From: Litoditis marina
Lineage: Eukaryota; Nematoda; Chromadorea; Rhabditida; Rhabditidae
Direction of reading: 5' to 3'
NCBI GenBank assembly: GCA_964036275.1
Contig: OZ038435.1
Span: 12,563,634 to 12,627,633 of the forward strand
DNA: 64,000 nt
The translations under genes were made by a program, and so were the position numbers. The notes under the pieces are model-generated. The model was not told the origin of the DNA and did no database searches. It saw only the letters and a list, made by a program, of their open reading frames with translations. Numbering within the stretch: the first letter of the stretch is position 1; each line of letters begins with the position of its first letter. Of this stretch, positions 34,291-47,886 are shown piece after piece.

Positions 34291-36640
34291 AGTGTACAAA
34301 CTTGGTATTTTTGAACTCCTCTCATGTGTAGAAACTTTAAAATGTTCATCTTATTTGCATAAGTTGAAACAGTCCCGAAATAATTGAGTGGCGGTGCTAA
34401 CCAAAAACACTCTCAAATTGACGTGAATGGAGTTGCGATTTTCGCCCTACGTGGGATTTAGTGTTCAAACTTGGTATTTTTGAACTCCTCTCATGTGTAG
34501 AAACTTAAAAATGTTCATCTTATTTGCATAAGTTGAAACAGTCCCGAAATAATTGAGTGGCGGTGCTAACCAAAAACACCCCCAAATTGACGTGAATGGA
34601 GTTGCGATTTTCGCCCTACGTGGGATTTAGTGTTCAAACTTGGTATTTTTGAACTCCTCTCATGTGTAGAAATTTAAAAATGTTCATCTTATTTGCATAA
34701 GTTTAAACAGTCCCGAAATAATTGAGTGGCGGTGCTAACCAAAGGCACCCCCAAGTTGACGTGAATGGAGTTGCGATTTTCGCCCTACGTGAGATTTAGT
34801 GTTCAAACTTGGTATTTTTGAACTCCTCTCATGTGTAGAAACTCAAAAATGTTCATCTTATCAGCATAAGTTTAAACAGTCCCGAAATAATTGAGTGGCG
34901 GTGCTAACCAAAAACACCCCCAAGTTGACGTGAATGGAGTTGCGATTTTCGCCCTACGTGAGATTTAGTGTACAAACTTGGTATTTTTGAACTCCTCTCA
35001 TGTGTAGAAACTTTAAAATGTTCATCTTATTTGCATAAGTTGAAACAGTCCCGAAATAATTGAGTGGCGGTGCTAACCAAAAACACTCTCAAATTGACGT
35101 GAATGGAGTTGCGATTTTCGCCCTACGTGGGATTTAGTGTTCAAACTTGGTATTTTTGAACTCCTCTCATGTGTAGAAACTTAAAAATGTTCATCTTATT
35201 TGCATAAGTTGAAACAGTCCCGAAATAATTGAGTGGCGGTGCTAACCAAAAACACCCCCAAATTGACGTGAATGGAGTTGCGATTTTCGCCCTACGTGGG
35301 ATTTAGTGTTCAAACTTGGTATTTTTGAACTCCTCTCATGTGTAGAAATTTAAAAATGTTCATCTTATTTGCATAAGTTTAAACAGTCCCGAAATAATTG
35401 AGTGGCGGTGCTAACCAAAGGCACCCCCAAGTTGACGTGAATGGAGTTGCGATTTTCGCCCTACGTGAGATTTAGTGTTCAAACTTGGTATTTTTGAACT
35501 CCTCTCATGTGTAGAAACTTAAAAATGTTCATCTTGTTTGCATAAGTTGAAACAGTCCCGAAATAATTGAGTGGCGGTGCTAACCAAAAACACCCCCAAA
35601 TTGACGTGAATGGAGTTGCGATTTTTGCCCTACGTGGGATTTAGTGTTCAAACTTGGTATTTTTGAACTCCTCTCATGTGTAGAAACTTAAAAATGTTCA
35701 TCTTATTTGCATAAGTTGAAACAGTCCCGAAATAATTGAGTGGCGGTGCTAACCAAAAACACCCCCAAGTTGACGTGAATGGAGTTGCGATTTTCGCCCT
35801 ACGTGAGATTTAGTGTACAAACTTGGTATTTTTGAACTCCTCTCATGTGTAGAAACTTTAAAATGTTCATCTTATTTGCATAAGTTGAAACAGTCCCGAA
35901 ATAATTGAGTGGCCGTGCTAACCAAAAACACTCTCAAATTGACGTGAATGGAGTTGCGATTTTCGCCCTACGTGAGATTTAGTGTTCAAACTTGGTATTT
36001 TTGAACTCCTCTCATGTGTAGAAACTTAAAAATGTTCATCTTATTTGCATAAGTTTAAACAGTCCCGAAATAATTGAGTGGCGGTGCTAACCAAAGGCAC
36101 CCCCAAGTTGACGTGAATGGAGTTGCGATTTTCGCCCTACGTGAGATTTAGTGTTCAAACTTGGTATTTTTGAACTCCTCTCATGTGTAGAAACTTAAAA
36201 ATGTTCATCTTGTTTGCATAAGTTGAAACAGTCCCGAAATAATTGAGTGGCGGTGCTAACCAAAAACACCCCCAAATTGACGTGAATGGAGTTGCGATTT
36301 TTGCCCTACGTGGGATTTAGTGTTCAAACTTGGTATTTTTGAACTCCTCTCATGTGTAGAAACTTAAAAATGTTCATCTTATTTGCATAAGTTGAAACAG
36401 TCCCGAAATAATTGAGTGGCGGTGCTAACCAAAAACACCCCCAAGTTGACGTGAATGGAGTTGCGATTTTCGCCCTACGTGAGATTTAGTGTACAAACTT
36501 GGTATTTTTGAACTCCTCTCATGTGTAGAAACTTTAAAATGTTCATCTTATTTGCATAAGTTGAAACAGTCCCGAAATAATTGAGTGGCCGTGCTAACCA
36601 AAAACACTCTCAAATTGACGTGAATGGAGTTGCGATTTTC
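34291..36640 (+). repeat. 4-monomer (676 bp) duplications
   Basis: GTGTACAAAC starts in monomers at 34291 and 34967 (676 bp). A second 676 bp step joins CTTGTTTGC at 35533 and 36209, each followed by TTTTTGCCC, GTGTACAAAC with CTTTAAAATG, and GGCCGTGC. The ACCAAAGGCACC variant also recurs across these blocks. These are overlapping local tetramer amplifications. Confidence 0.7.
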
Positions 36641-39600
36641 GCCCTACGTGAGATTTAGTGTTCAAACTTGGTATTTTTGAACTCCTCTCATGTGTAGAAA
36701 CTTAAAAATGTTCATCTTATTTGCATAAGTTGAAACAGTCCCGAAATAATTGAGTGGCGGTGCTAACCAAAAACACCCCCAAATTGACGTGAATGGAGTT
36801 GCGATTTTCGCCCTACGTGAGATTTAGTATTCAAACTTGGTATTTTTGAACTACTCTCATGTGTAGAAACTCAATAATGTTCATCTTATTAGCATAAGTT
36901 GAAACAGTCCCGAAATAATTGAGTGGCGGTGCTAACCAAAAACACTCTCAAATTGACGTGAATGGAGTTGCGATTTTCGCCCTACGTGAGATTTAGTGTT
37001 CAAACTTGGTATTTTCGAACTCCTCTCATGTGTAGAAACTTAAAAATGTTCTTCTTATTTGCATAAGTTGAAACAGTCCCGAAATAATTGAGTGGCGGTG
37101 CTAACCAAAAACACCCCCAAGTTGACGTGAATGGAGTTGCGATTTTCGCCCTACGTGAGATTTAGTGTTCAAACTTGGTATTTTTGAACTCCTCTCATGT
37201 GTAGAAACTTAAAAATGTTCATCTTATTTGCATAAGTTGAAACAGTCCCGAAATAATTGAGTGGCGGTGCTAACCAAAAACACTCTCAAATTGACGTGAA
37301 TGGAGTTGCGATTTTCGCCCTACGTGAGATTTAGTGTTCAAACTTGGTATTTTTGAACTCCTCTCATGTGTAGAAACTTAAAAGTGTTCATCTTATTTGC
37401 ATAAGTTGAAACAGTCCCGAAATAATTGAGTGGCCGTGCTAACCAAAAACACTCTCAAATTGACGTGAATGGAGTTGCGATTTTCGCCCTACGTGAGATT
37501 TAGTGTTCAAACTTGGTATTTTTGAACTCCTCTCATGTGTAGAAACTTAAAAATGTTCATCTTATTTGCATAAGTTGAAACAGTCCCGAAATAATTGAGT
37601 GGCGGTGCTAACCAAAAACACCCCCAAATTGACGTGAATGGAGTTGCGATTTTCGCCCTACGTGAGATTTAGTATTCAAACTTGGTATTTTTGAACTACT
37701 CTCATGTGTAGAAACTCAATAATGTTCATCTTATTAGCATAAGTTGAAACAGTCCCGAAATAATTGAGTGGCGGTGCTAACCAAAAACACTCTCAAATTG
37801 ACGTGAATGGAGTTGCGATTTTCGCCCTACGTGAGATTTAGTGTTCAAACTTGGTATTTTCGAACTCCTCTCATGTGTAGAAACTTAAAAATGTTCTTCT
37901 TATTTGCATAAGTTGAAACAGTCCCGAAATAATTGAGTGGCGGTGCTAACCAAAAACACCCCCAAGTTGACGTGAATGGAGTTGCGATTTTCGCCCTACG
38001 TGAGATTTAGTGTTCAAACTTGGTATTTTTGAACTCCTCTCATGTGTAAAAACTCAAAAATGTTCATCTTATTAGCATAAGTTGAAACAGTTCCAAAATA
38101 ATTGAGTGGCGGTGCTAACCAAAAACACCCCCAAGTTGACGTGAATGGAGTTGCGATTTTCGCCCTACGTGAGATTTAGTGTTCAAACTTGGTATTTTTG
38201 AACTCCTCTCATGTGTAGAAACTCAAAAATGTTCATCTTATTAGCATAAGTTGAAACAGTCCCAAAATAATTGAGTGGCCGTGCTAACCAAAAACACTCT
38301 CAAATTGACGTGAATGGAGTTGCGATTTTCGCCCTACGTGAGATTTAGTGTTCAAACTTGGTATTTTTGAACTCCTCTCATGTGTAGAAACTCAAAAATG
38401 TTCATCTTATCATAAGTTGAAACAGTCCCGAAATAATTGAGTGGCGGTGCTAACCAAAAACACCCCCAAGTTGACGTGAATGGAGTTGCGATTTTCGCCC
38501 TACGTGAGATTTAGTGTTCAAACTTGGTATTTTTGAACTCCTCTCATGTGTAGAAACTTAAAAATGTTCATCTTATTAGCATAAGTTGAAACAGTCCCGA
38601 AATAATTGAGTGGCGGTGCTAACCAAAAACACTCCCAAGTTGACGTGAATGGAGTTGCGATTTTCGCCCTACGTGGGATTTAGTGTTCAAACTTGGTATT
38701 TTTGAACTCCTCTCATGTGTAGAAACTTAAAAATGTTCATCTTATTAGCATAAGTTGAAACAGTCCCGAAATAATTGAGTGGCGGTGCTAACCAAAAACA
38801 CCCCCAAGTTGACGTGAATGGAGTTGCGATTTTCGCCCTACGTGGGATTTAGTGTTCAAACTTGGTATTTTTGAACTCCTCTCATGTGTAGAAACTTAAA
38901 AATCTTCATCTTATTAGCATAAGTTGAAACAGTCCCGAAATAATTGAGTGGCGGTGCTAACCAAAAACACCCCCAAGTTGACGTGAATTGAGTTGCGATT
39001 TTCGCCCTACGTGAGATTTAGTGTTCAAACTTGGTATTTTTGAACTCCTCTCATGTGTAGAAACTTAAAAATGTTCATCTTATTAGCATAAGTTGAAACA
39101 GTCCCGAAATAATTGAGTGGCGGTGCTAACCAAAAACACCCCCAAGTTGACGTGAATGGAGTTGCGATTTTCGCCCTACGTGGGATTTAGTGTTCAAACT
39201 TGGTATTTTTGAACTCCTCTCATGTGTAGAAACTTAAAAATGTTCATCTTATTTGCATAAGTTGAAACAGTCCTGAAATAATTGAGTGGCGGTGCTAACC
39301 AAAACACCCCCAAGTTGACGTGAATGGAGTTGCGATTTTCGCCCTACGTGAGATTTAGTGTACAAACTTGGTATTTTTGAACTCCTCTCATGTGTAGAAA
39401 CTTAAAAATGTTCATCTTATTTGCATAAGTTGAAACAGTCCCGAAATAATTGAGTGGCGGTGCTAACCAAAAACACCCCCAAATTGACGTGAATGGAGTT
39501 GCGATTTTCGCCCTACGTGAGATTTAGTATTCAAACTTGGTATTTTTGAACTACTCTCATGTGTAGAAACTCAATAATGTTCATCTTATTAGCATAAGTT

Positions 39601-41300
39601 GAAACAGTCCCGAAATAATTGAGTGGCGGTGCTAACCAAAAACACTCTCAAATTGACGTGAATGGAGTTGCGATTTTCGCCCTACGTGAGATTTAGTGTT
39701 CAAGCTTGGTATTTTCGAACTCCTCTCATGTGTAGAAACTTAAAAATGTTCTTCTTATTTGCATAAGTTGAAACAGTCCCGAAATAATTGAGTGGCGGTG
39801 CTAACCAAAAACACCCCCAAGTTGACGTGAATGGAGTTGCGATTTTCGCCCTACGTGAGATTTAGTGTTCAAACTTGGTATTTTTGAACTCCTCTCATGC
39901 GTAGAAACTTAAAAATGTTCATATTATTTGCATAAGTTGAAACAGTCCCGAAATAATTGAGTGGCGGTGCTAACCAAAAACACTCTCAAATTGACGTGAA
40001 TGGAGTTGCGATTTTCGCCCTACGTGAGATTTAGTGTTCAAACTTGGTATTTTTGAACTCCTCTCATGTGTAGAAACTTAAAAGTGTTCATCTTATTTGC
40101 ATAAGTTGAAACAGTCCCGAAATAATTGAGTGGCCGTGCTAACCAAAAACACTCTCAAATTGACGTGAATGGAGTTGCGATTTTCGCCCTACGTGAGATT
40201 TAGTGTTCAAACTTGGTATTTTTGAACTCCTCTCATGTGTAGAAACTTAAAAATGTTCATCTTATTTGCATAAGTTGAAACAGTCCCGAAATAATTGAGT
40301 GGCGGTGCTAACCAAAAACACCCCCAAATTGACGTGAATGGAGTTGCGATTTTCGCCCTACGTGGGATTTAGTGTTCAAACTTGGTATTTTTGAACTCCT
40401 CTCATGTGTAGAAACTTAAAAATGTTCATCTTATTAGCATAAGTTGAAACAGTCCCGAAATAATTGAGTGGCGGTGCTAACCAAAAACATCCCCAAGTTG
40501 ACGTGAATGGAGTTGCGATTTTCGCCCTACGTGGGATTTAGTGTTCAAACTTGGTATTTTTGAACTCCTCTCATGTGTAGAAACTTAAAAATGTTCATCT
40601 TATTAGCATAAGTTGAAACAGTCCCGAAATAATTGAGTGGCGGTGCTAACCAAAAACACCCCCAAGTTGACGTGAATGGAGTTGCGATTTTCGCCCTACG
40701 TGAGATTTAGTGTTCAAACTTGGTATTTTTGAACTCCTCTCATGTGTAGAAACTTAAAAATGTTCATCTTATTAGCATAAGTTGAAACAGTCCCGAAATA
40801 ATTGAGTGGCGGTGCTAACCAAAAACACCCCCAAGTTGACGTGAATGGAGTTGCGATTTTTGCCCTACGTGGGATTTAGTGTTCAAACTTGGTATTTTTG
40901 AACTCCTCTCATGTGTAGAAACTTAAAAATGTTCATCTTATTTGCATAAGTTGAAACAGTCCTGAAATAATTGAGTGGCGGTGCTAACCAAAACACCCCC
41001 AAGTTGACGTGAATGGAGTTGCGATTTTCGCCCTACGTGAGATTTAGTGTACAAACTTGGTATTTTTGAACTCCTCTCATGTGTAGAAACTTAAAAATGT
41101 TCATCTTATTTGCATAAGTTGAAACAGTCCCGAAATAATTGAGTGGCGGTGCTAACCAAAAACACCCCCAAATTGACGTGAATGGAGTTGCGATTTTCGC
41201 CCTACGTGAGATTTAGTATTCAAACTTGGTATTTTTGAACTACTCTCATGTGTAGAAACTCAATAATGTTCATCTTATTAGCATAAGTTGAAACAGTCCC
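36530..41300 (+). repeat. ~4.8 kb segmental duplication, copy 1
   Basis: This segment of about 28 monomers recurs at about 43116-47886 with a constant offset of 6586 bp. Markers in both: AAAGTGTTCA at 37381/43967 and again at 40081/46667, CATGTGTAAAAAC with CAGTTCCAAAA at 38041/44627, the 3 bp deletion CTTATCATAAG at 38406/44992, GTGAATTGAG near 38985/45571, and the 1 bp deletion CCAAAACACC near 39295/45881. Copy 1 has a few private changes (AAAACATCCCC at ~40486 and TTTTTGCCC at ~40859). Confidence 0.85.
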
Positions 41301-43115
41301 GAAATAATTGAGTGGCGGTGCTAACCAAAAACACCCCCAAGTTGACGTGAATGGAGTTGCGATTTTCGCCCTACGTGAGATTTAGTGTTCAAACTTGGTA
41401 TTTTTGAACTCCTCTCATGTGTAGAAACTTAAAAATGTTCATATTATTTGCATAAGTTGAAACAGTCCCGAAATAATTGAGTGGCGGTGCTAACCAAAAA
41501 CACTCTCAAATTGACGTGAATGGAGTTGCGATTTTCGCCCTACGTGAGATTTAGTGTTCAAACTTGGTATTTTTGAACTCCTCTCATGTGTAGAAACTTA
41601 AAAGTGTTCATCTTATTTGCATAAGTTGAAACAGTCCCGAAATAATTGAGTGGCCGTGCTAACCAAAAACACTCTCAAATTGACGTGAATGGAGTTGCGA
41701 TTTTCGCCCTACGTGAGATTTAGTGTTCAAACTTGGTATTTTTGAACTCCTCTCATGTGTAGAAACTTAAAAATGTTCATCTTATTTGCATAAGTTGAAA
41801 CAGTCCCGAAATAATTGAGTGGCGGTGCTAACCAAAAACACCCCCAAATTGACGTGAATGGAGTTGCGATTTTCGCCCTACGTGAGATTTAGTATTCAAA
41901 CTTGGTATTTTTGAACTACTCTCATGTGTAGAAACTCAATAATGTTCATCTTATTAGCATAAGTTGAAACAGTCCCGAAATAATTGAGTGGCGGTGCTAA
42001 CCAAAAACACTCTCAAATTGACGTGAATGGAGTTGCGATTTTCGCCCTACGTGAGATTTAGTGTTCAAACTTGGTATTTTCGAACTCCTCTCATGTGTAG
42101 AAACTTAAAAATGTTCTTCTTATTTGCATAAGTTGAAACAGTCCCGAAATAATTGAGTGGCGGTGCTAACCAAAAACACCCCCAAGTTGACGTGAATGGA
42201 GTTGCGATTTTCGCCCTACGTGAGATTTAGTGTTCAAACTTGGTATTTTTGAACTCCTCTCATGTGTAAAAACTCAAAAATGTTCATCTTATTAGCATAA
42301 GTTGAAACAGTTCCAAAATAATTGAGTGGCGGTGCTAACCAAAAACACCCCCAAGTTGACGTGAATGGAGTTGCGATTTTCGCCCTACGTGAGATTTAGT
42401 GTTCAAACTTGGTATTTTTGAACTCCTCTCATGTGTAGAAACTTAAAAATGTTCATCTTGTTTGCATAAGTTGAAACAGTCCCGAAATAATTGAGTGGCG
42501 GTGCTAACCAAAAACACCCCCAAATTGACGTGAATGGAGTTGCGATTTTTGCCCTACGTGGGATTTAGTGTTCAAACTTGGTATTTTTGAACTCCTCTCA
42601 TGTGTAGAAACTTAAAAATGTTCATCTTATTTGCATAAGTTGAAACAGTCCCGAAATAATTGAGTGGCGGTGCTAACCAAAAACACCCCCAAGTTGACGT
42701 GAATGGAGTTGCGATTTTCGCCCTACGTGAGATTTAGTGTACAAACTTGGTATTTTTGAACTCCTCTCATGTGTAGAAACTTTAAAATGTTCATCTTATT
42801 TGCATAAGTTGAAACAGTCCCGAAATAATTGAGTGGCCGTGCTAACCAAAAACACTCTCAAATTGACGTGAATGGAGTTGCGATTTTCGCCCTACGTGAG
42901 ATTTAGTGTTCAAACTTGGTATTTTTGAACTCCTCTCATGTGTAGAAACTTAAAAATGTTCATCTTATTTGCATAAGTTGAAACAGTCCCGAAATAATTG
43001 AGTGGCGGTGCTAACCAAAAACACCCCCAAATTGACGTGAATGGAGTTGCGATTTTCGCCCTACGTGAGATTTAGTATTCAAACTTGGTATTTTTGAACT
43101 ACTCTCATGTGTAGA

Positions 43116-46100
43116 AACTTTAAAATGTTCATCTTATTTGCATAAGTTGAAACAGTCCCGAAATAATTGAGTGGCCGTGCTAACCAAAAACACTCTCAAA
43201 TTGACGTGAATGGAGTTGCGATTTTCGCCCTACGTGAGATTTAGTGTTCAAACTTGGTATTTTTGAACTCCTCTCATGTGTAGAAACTTAAAAATGTTCA
43301 TCTTATTTGCATAAGTTGAAACAGTCCCGAAATAATTGAGTGGCGGTGCTAACCAAAAACACCCCCAAATTGACGTGAATGGAGTTGCGATTTTCGCCCT
43401 ACGTGAGATTTAGTATTCAAACTTGGTATTTTTGAACTACTCTCATGTGTAGAAACTCAATAATGTTCATCTTATTAGCATAAGTTGAAACAGTCCCGAA
43501 ATAATTGAGTGGCGGTGCTAACCAAAAACACTCTCAAATTGACGTGAATGGAGTTGCGATTTTCGCCCTACGTGAGATTTAGTGTTCAAACTTGGTATTT
43601 TCGAACTCCTCTCATGTGTAGAAACTTAAAAATGTTCTTCTTATTTGCATAAGTTGAAACAGTCCCGAAATAATTGAGTGGCGGTGCTAACCAAAAACAC
43701 CCCCAAGTTGACGTGAATGGAGTTGCGATTTTCGCCCTACGTGAGATTTAGTGTTCAAACTTGGTATTTTTGAACTCCTCTCATGTGTAGAAACTTAAAA
43801 ATGTTCATCTTATTTGCATAAGTTGAAACAGTCCCGAAATAATTGAGTGGCGGTGCTAACCAAAAACACTCTCAAATTGACGTGAATGGAGTTGCGATTT
43901 TCGCCCTACGTGAGATTTAGTGTTCAAACTTGGTATTTTTGAACTCCTCTCATGTGTAGAAACTTAAAAGTGTTCATCTTATTTGCATAAGTTGAAACAG
44001 TCCCGAAATAATTGAGTGGCCGTGCTAACCAAAAACACTCTCAAATTGACGTGAATGGAGTTGCGATTTTCGCCCTACGTGAGATTTAGTGTTCAAACTT
44101 GGTATTTTTGAACTCCTCTCATGTGTAGAAACTTAAAAATGTTCATCTTATTTGCATAAGTTGAAACAGTCCCGAAATAATTGAGTGGCGGTGCTAACCA
44201 AAAACACCCCCAAATTGACGTGAATGGAGTTGCGATTTTCGCCCTACGTGAGATTTAGTATTCAAACTTGGTATTTTTGAACTACTCTCATGTGTAGAAA
44301 CTCAATAATGTTCATCTTATTAGCATAAGTTGAAACAGTCCCGAAATAATTGAGTGGCGGTGCTAACCAAAAACACTCTCAAATTGACGTGAATGGAGTT
44401 GCGATTTTCGCCCTACGTGAGATTTAGTGTTCAAACTTGGTATTTTCGAACTCCTCTCATGTGTAGAAACTTAAAAATGTTCTTCTTATTTGCATAAGTT
44501 GAAACAGTCCCGAAATAATTGAGTGGCGGTGCTAACCAAAAACACCCCCAAGTTGACGTGAATGGAGTTGCGATTTTCGCCCTACGTGAGATTTAGTGTT
44601 CAAACTTGGTATTTTTGAACTCCTCTCATGTGTAAAAACTCAAAAATGTTCATCTTATTAGCATAAGTTGAAACAGTTCCAAAATAATTGAGTGGCGGTG
44701 CTAACCAAAAACACCCCCAAGTTGACGTGAATGGAGTTGCGATTTTCGCCCTACGTGAGATTTAGTGTTCAAACTTGGTATTTTTGAACTCCTCTCATGT
44801 GTAGAAACTCAAAAATGTTCATCTTATTAGCATAAGTTGAAACAGTCCCAAAATAATTGAGTGGCCGTGCTAACCAAAAACACTCTCAAATTGACGTGAA
44901 TGGAGTTGCGATTTTCGCCCTACGTGAGATTTAGTGTTCAAACTTGGTATTTTTGAACTCCTCTCATGTGTAGAAACTCAAAAATGTTCATCTTATCATA
45001 AGTTGAAACAGTCCCGAAATAATTGAGTGGCGGTGCTAACCAAAAACACCCCCAAGTTGACGTGAATGGAGTTGCGATTTTCGCCCTACGTGAGATTTAG
45101 TGTTCAAACTTGGTATTTTTGAACTCCTCTCATGTGTAGAAACTTAAAAATGTTCATCTTATTAGCATAAGTTGAAACAGTCCCGAAATAATTGAGTGGC
45201 GGTGCTAACCAAAAACACTCCCAAGTTGACGTGAATGGAGTTGCGATTTTCGCCCTACGTGGGATTTAGTGTTCAAACTTGGTATTTTTGAACTCCTCTC
45301 ATGTGTAGAAACTTAAAAATGTTCATCTTATTAGCATAAGTTGAAACAGTCCCGAAATAATTGAGTGGCGGTGCTAACCAAAAACACCCCCAAGTTGACG
45401 TGAATGGAGTTGCGATTTTCGCCCTACGTGGGATTTAGTGTTCAAACTTGGTATTTTTGAACTCCTCTCATGTGTAGAAACTTAAAAATGTTCATCTTAT
45501 TAGCATAAGTTGAAACAGTCCCGAAATAATTGAGTGGCGGTGCTAACCAAAAACACCCCCAAGTTGACGTGAATTGAGTTGCGATTTTCGCCCTACGTGA
45601 GATTTAGTGTTCAAACTTGGTATTTTTGAACTCCTCTCATGTGTAGAAACTTAAAAATGTTCATCTTATTAGCATAAGTTGAAACAGTCCCGAAATAATT
45701 GAGTGGCGGTGCTAACCAAAAACACCCCCAAGTTGACGTGAATGGAGTTGCGATTTTCGCCCTACGTGGGATTTAGTGTTCAAACTTGGTATTTTTGAAC
45801 TCCTCTCATGTGTAGAAACTTAAAAATGTTCATCTTATTTGCATAAGTTGAAACAGTCCTGAAATAATTGAGTGGCGGTGCTAACCAAAACACCCCCAAG
45901 TTGACGTGAATGGAGTTGCGATTTTCGCCCTACGTGAGATTTAGTGTACAAACTTGGTATTTTTGAACTCCTCTCATGTGTAGAAACTTAAAAATGTTCA
46001 TCTTATTTGCATAAGTTGAAACAGTCCCGAAATAATTGAGTGGCGGTGCTAACCAAAAACACCCCCAAATTGACGTGAATGGAGTTGCGATTTTCGCCCT

Positions 46101-47886
46101 ACGTGAGATTTAGTATTCAAACTTGGTATTTTTGAACTACTCTCATGTGTAGAAACTCAATAATGTTCATCTTATTAGCATAAGTTGAAACAGTCCCGAA
46201 ATAATTGAGTGGCGGTGCTAACCAAAAACACTCTCAAATTGACGTGAATGGAGTTGCGATTTTCGCCCTACGTGAGATTTAGTGTTCAAACTTGGTATTT
46301 TCGAACTCCTCTCATGTGTAGAAACTTAAAAATGTTCTTCTTATTTGCATAAGTTGAAACAGTCCCGAAATAATTGAGTGGCGGTGCTAACCAAAAACAC
46401 CCCCAAGTTGACGTGAATGGAGTTGCGATTTTCGCCCTACGTGAGATTTAGTGTTCAAACTTGGTATTTTTGAACTCCTCTCATGTGTAGAAACTTAAAA
46501 ATGTTCATATTATTTGCATAAGTTGAAACAGTCCCGAAATAATTGAGTGGCGGTGCTAACCAAAAACACTCTCAAATTGACGTGAATGGAGTTGCGATTT
46601 TCGCCCTACGTGAGATTTAGTGTTCAAACTTGGTATTTTTGAACTCCTCTCATGTGTAGAAACTTAAAAGTGTTCATCTTATTTGCATAAGTTGAAACAG
46701 TCCCGAAATAATTGAGTGGCCGTGCTAACCAAAAACACTCTCAAATTGACGTGAATGGAGTTGCGATTTTCGCCCTACGTGAGATTTAGTGTTCAAACTT
46801 GGTATTTTTGAACTCCTCTCATGTGTAGAAACTTAAAAATGTTCATCTTATTTGCATAAGTTGAAACAGTCCCGAAATAATTGAGTGGCGGTGCTAACCA
46901 AAAACACCCCCAAATTGACGTGAATGGAGTTGCGATTTTCGCCCTACGTGGGATTTAGTGTTCAAACTTGGTATTTTTGAACTCCTCTCATGTGTAGAAA
47001 CTTAAAAATGTTCATCTTATTAGCATAAGTTGAAACAGTCCCGAAATAATTGAGTGGCGGTGCTAACCAAAAACACCCCCAAGTTGACGTGAATGGAGTT
47101 GCGATTTTCGCCCTACGTGGGATTTAGTGTTCAAACTTGGTATTTTTGAACTCCTCTCATGTGTAGAAACTTAAAAATGTTCATCTTATTAGCATAAGTT
47201 GAAACAGTCCCGAAATAATTGAGTGGCGGTGCTAACCAAAAACACCCCCAAGTTGACGTGAATGGAGTTGCGATTTTCGCCCTACGTGAGATTTAGTGTT
47301 CAAACTTGGTATTTTTGAACTCCTCTCATGTGTAGAAACTTAAAAATGTTCATCTTATTAGCATAAGTTGAAACAGTCCCGAAATAATTGAGTGGCGGTG
47401 CTAACCAAAAACACCCCCAAGTTGACGTGAATGGAGTTGCGATTTTCGCCCTACGTGGGATTTAGTGTTCAAACTTGGTATTTTTGAACTCCTCTCATGT
47501 GTAGAAACTTAAAAATGTTCATCTTATTTGCATAAGTTGAAACAGTCCTGAAATAATTGAGTGGCGGTGCTAACCAAAACACCCCCAAGTTGACGTGAAT
47601 GGAGTTGCGATTTTCGCCCTACGTGAGATTTAGTGTACAAACTTGGTATTTTTGAACTCCTCTCATGTGTAGAAACTTAAAAATGTTCATCTTATTTGCA
47701 TAAGTTGAAACAGTCCCGAAATAATTGAGTGGCGGTGCTAACCAAAAACACCCCCAAATTGACGTGAATGGAGTTGCGATTTTCGCCCTACGTGAGATTT
47801 AGTATTCAAACTTGGTATTTTTGAACTACTCTCATGTGTAGAAACTCAATAATGTTCATCTTATTAGCATAAGTTGAAACAGTCCC
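43116..47886 (+). repeat. ~4.8 kb segmental duplication, copy 2
   Basis: This copy matches 36530-41300 marker by marker at a 6586 bp offset, including both microdeletions. Its left part overlaps a different duplication, in which 41.3-42.4 kb matches 43.7-44.8 kb at 2366 bp (14 monomers). A related partial copy appears near 49.0-51.2 kb (AAAGTGTTCA at 50213, CATGTGTAAAAAC at 50873). The family has therefore been amplified several times. Confidence 0.85.
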
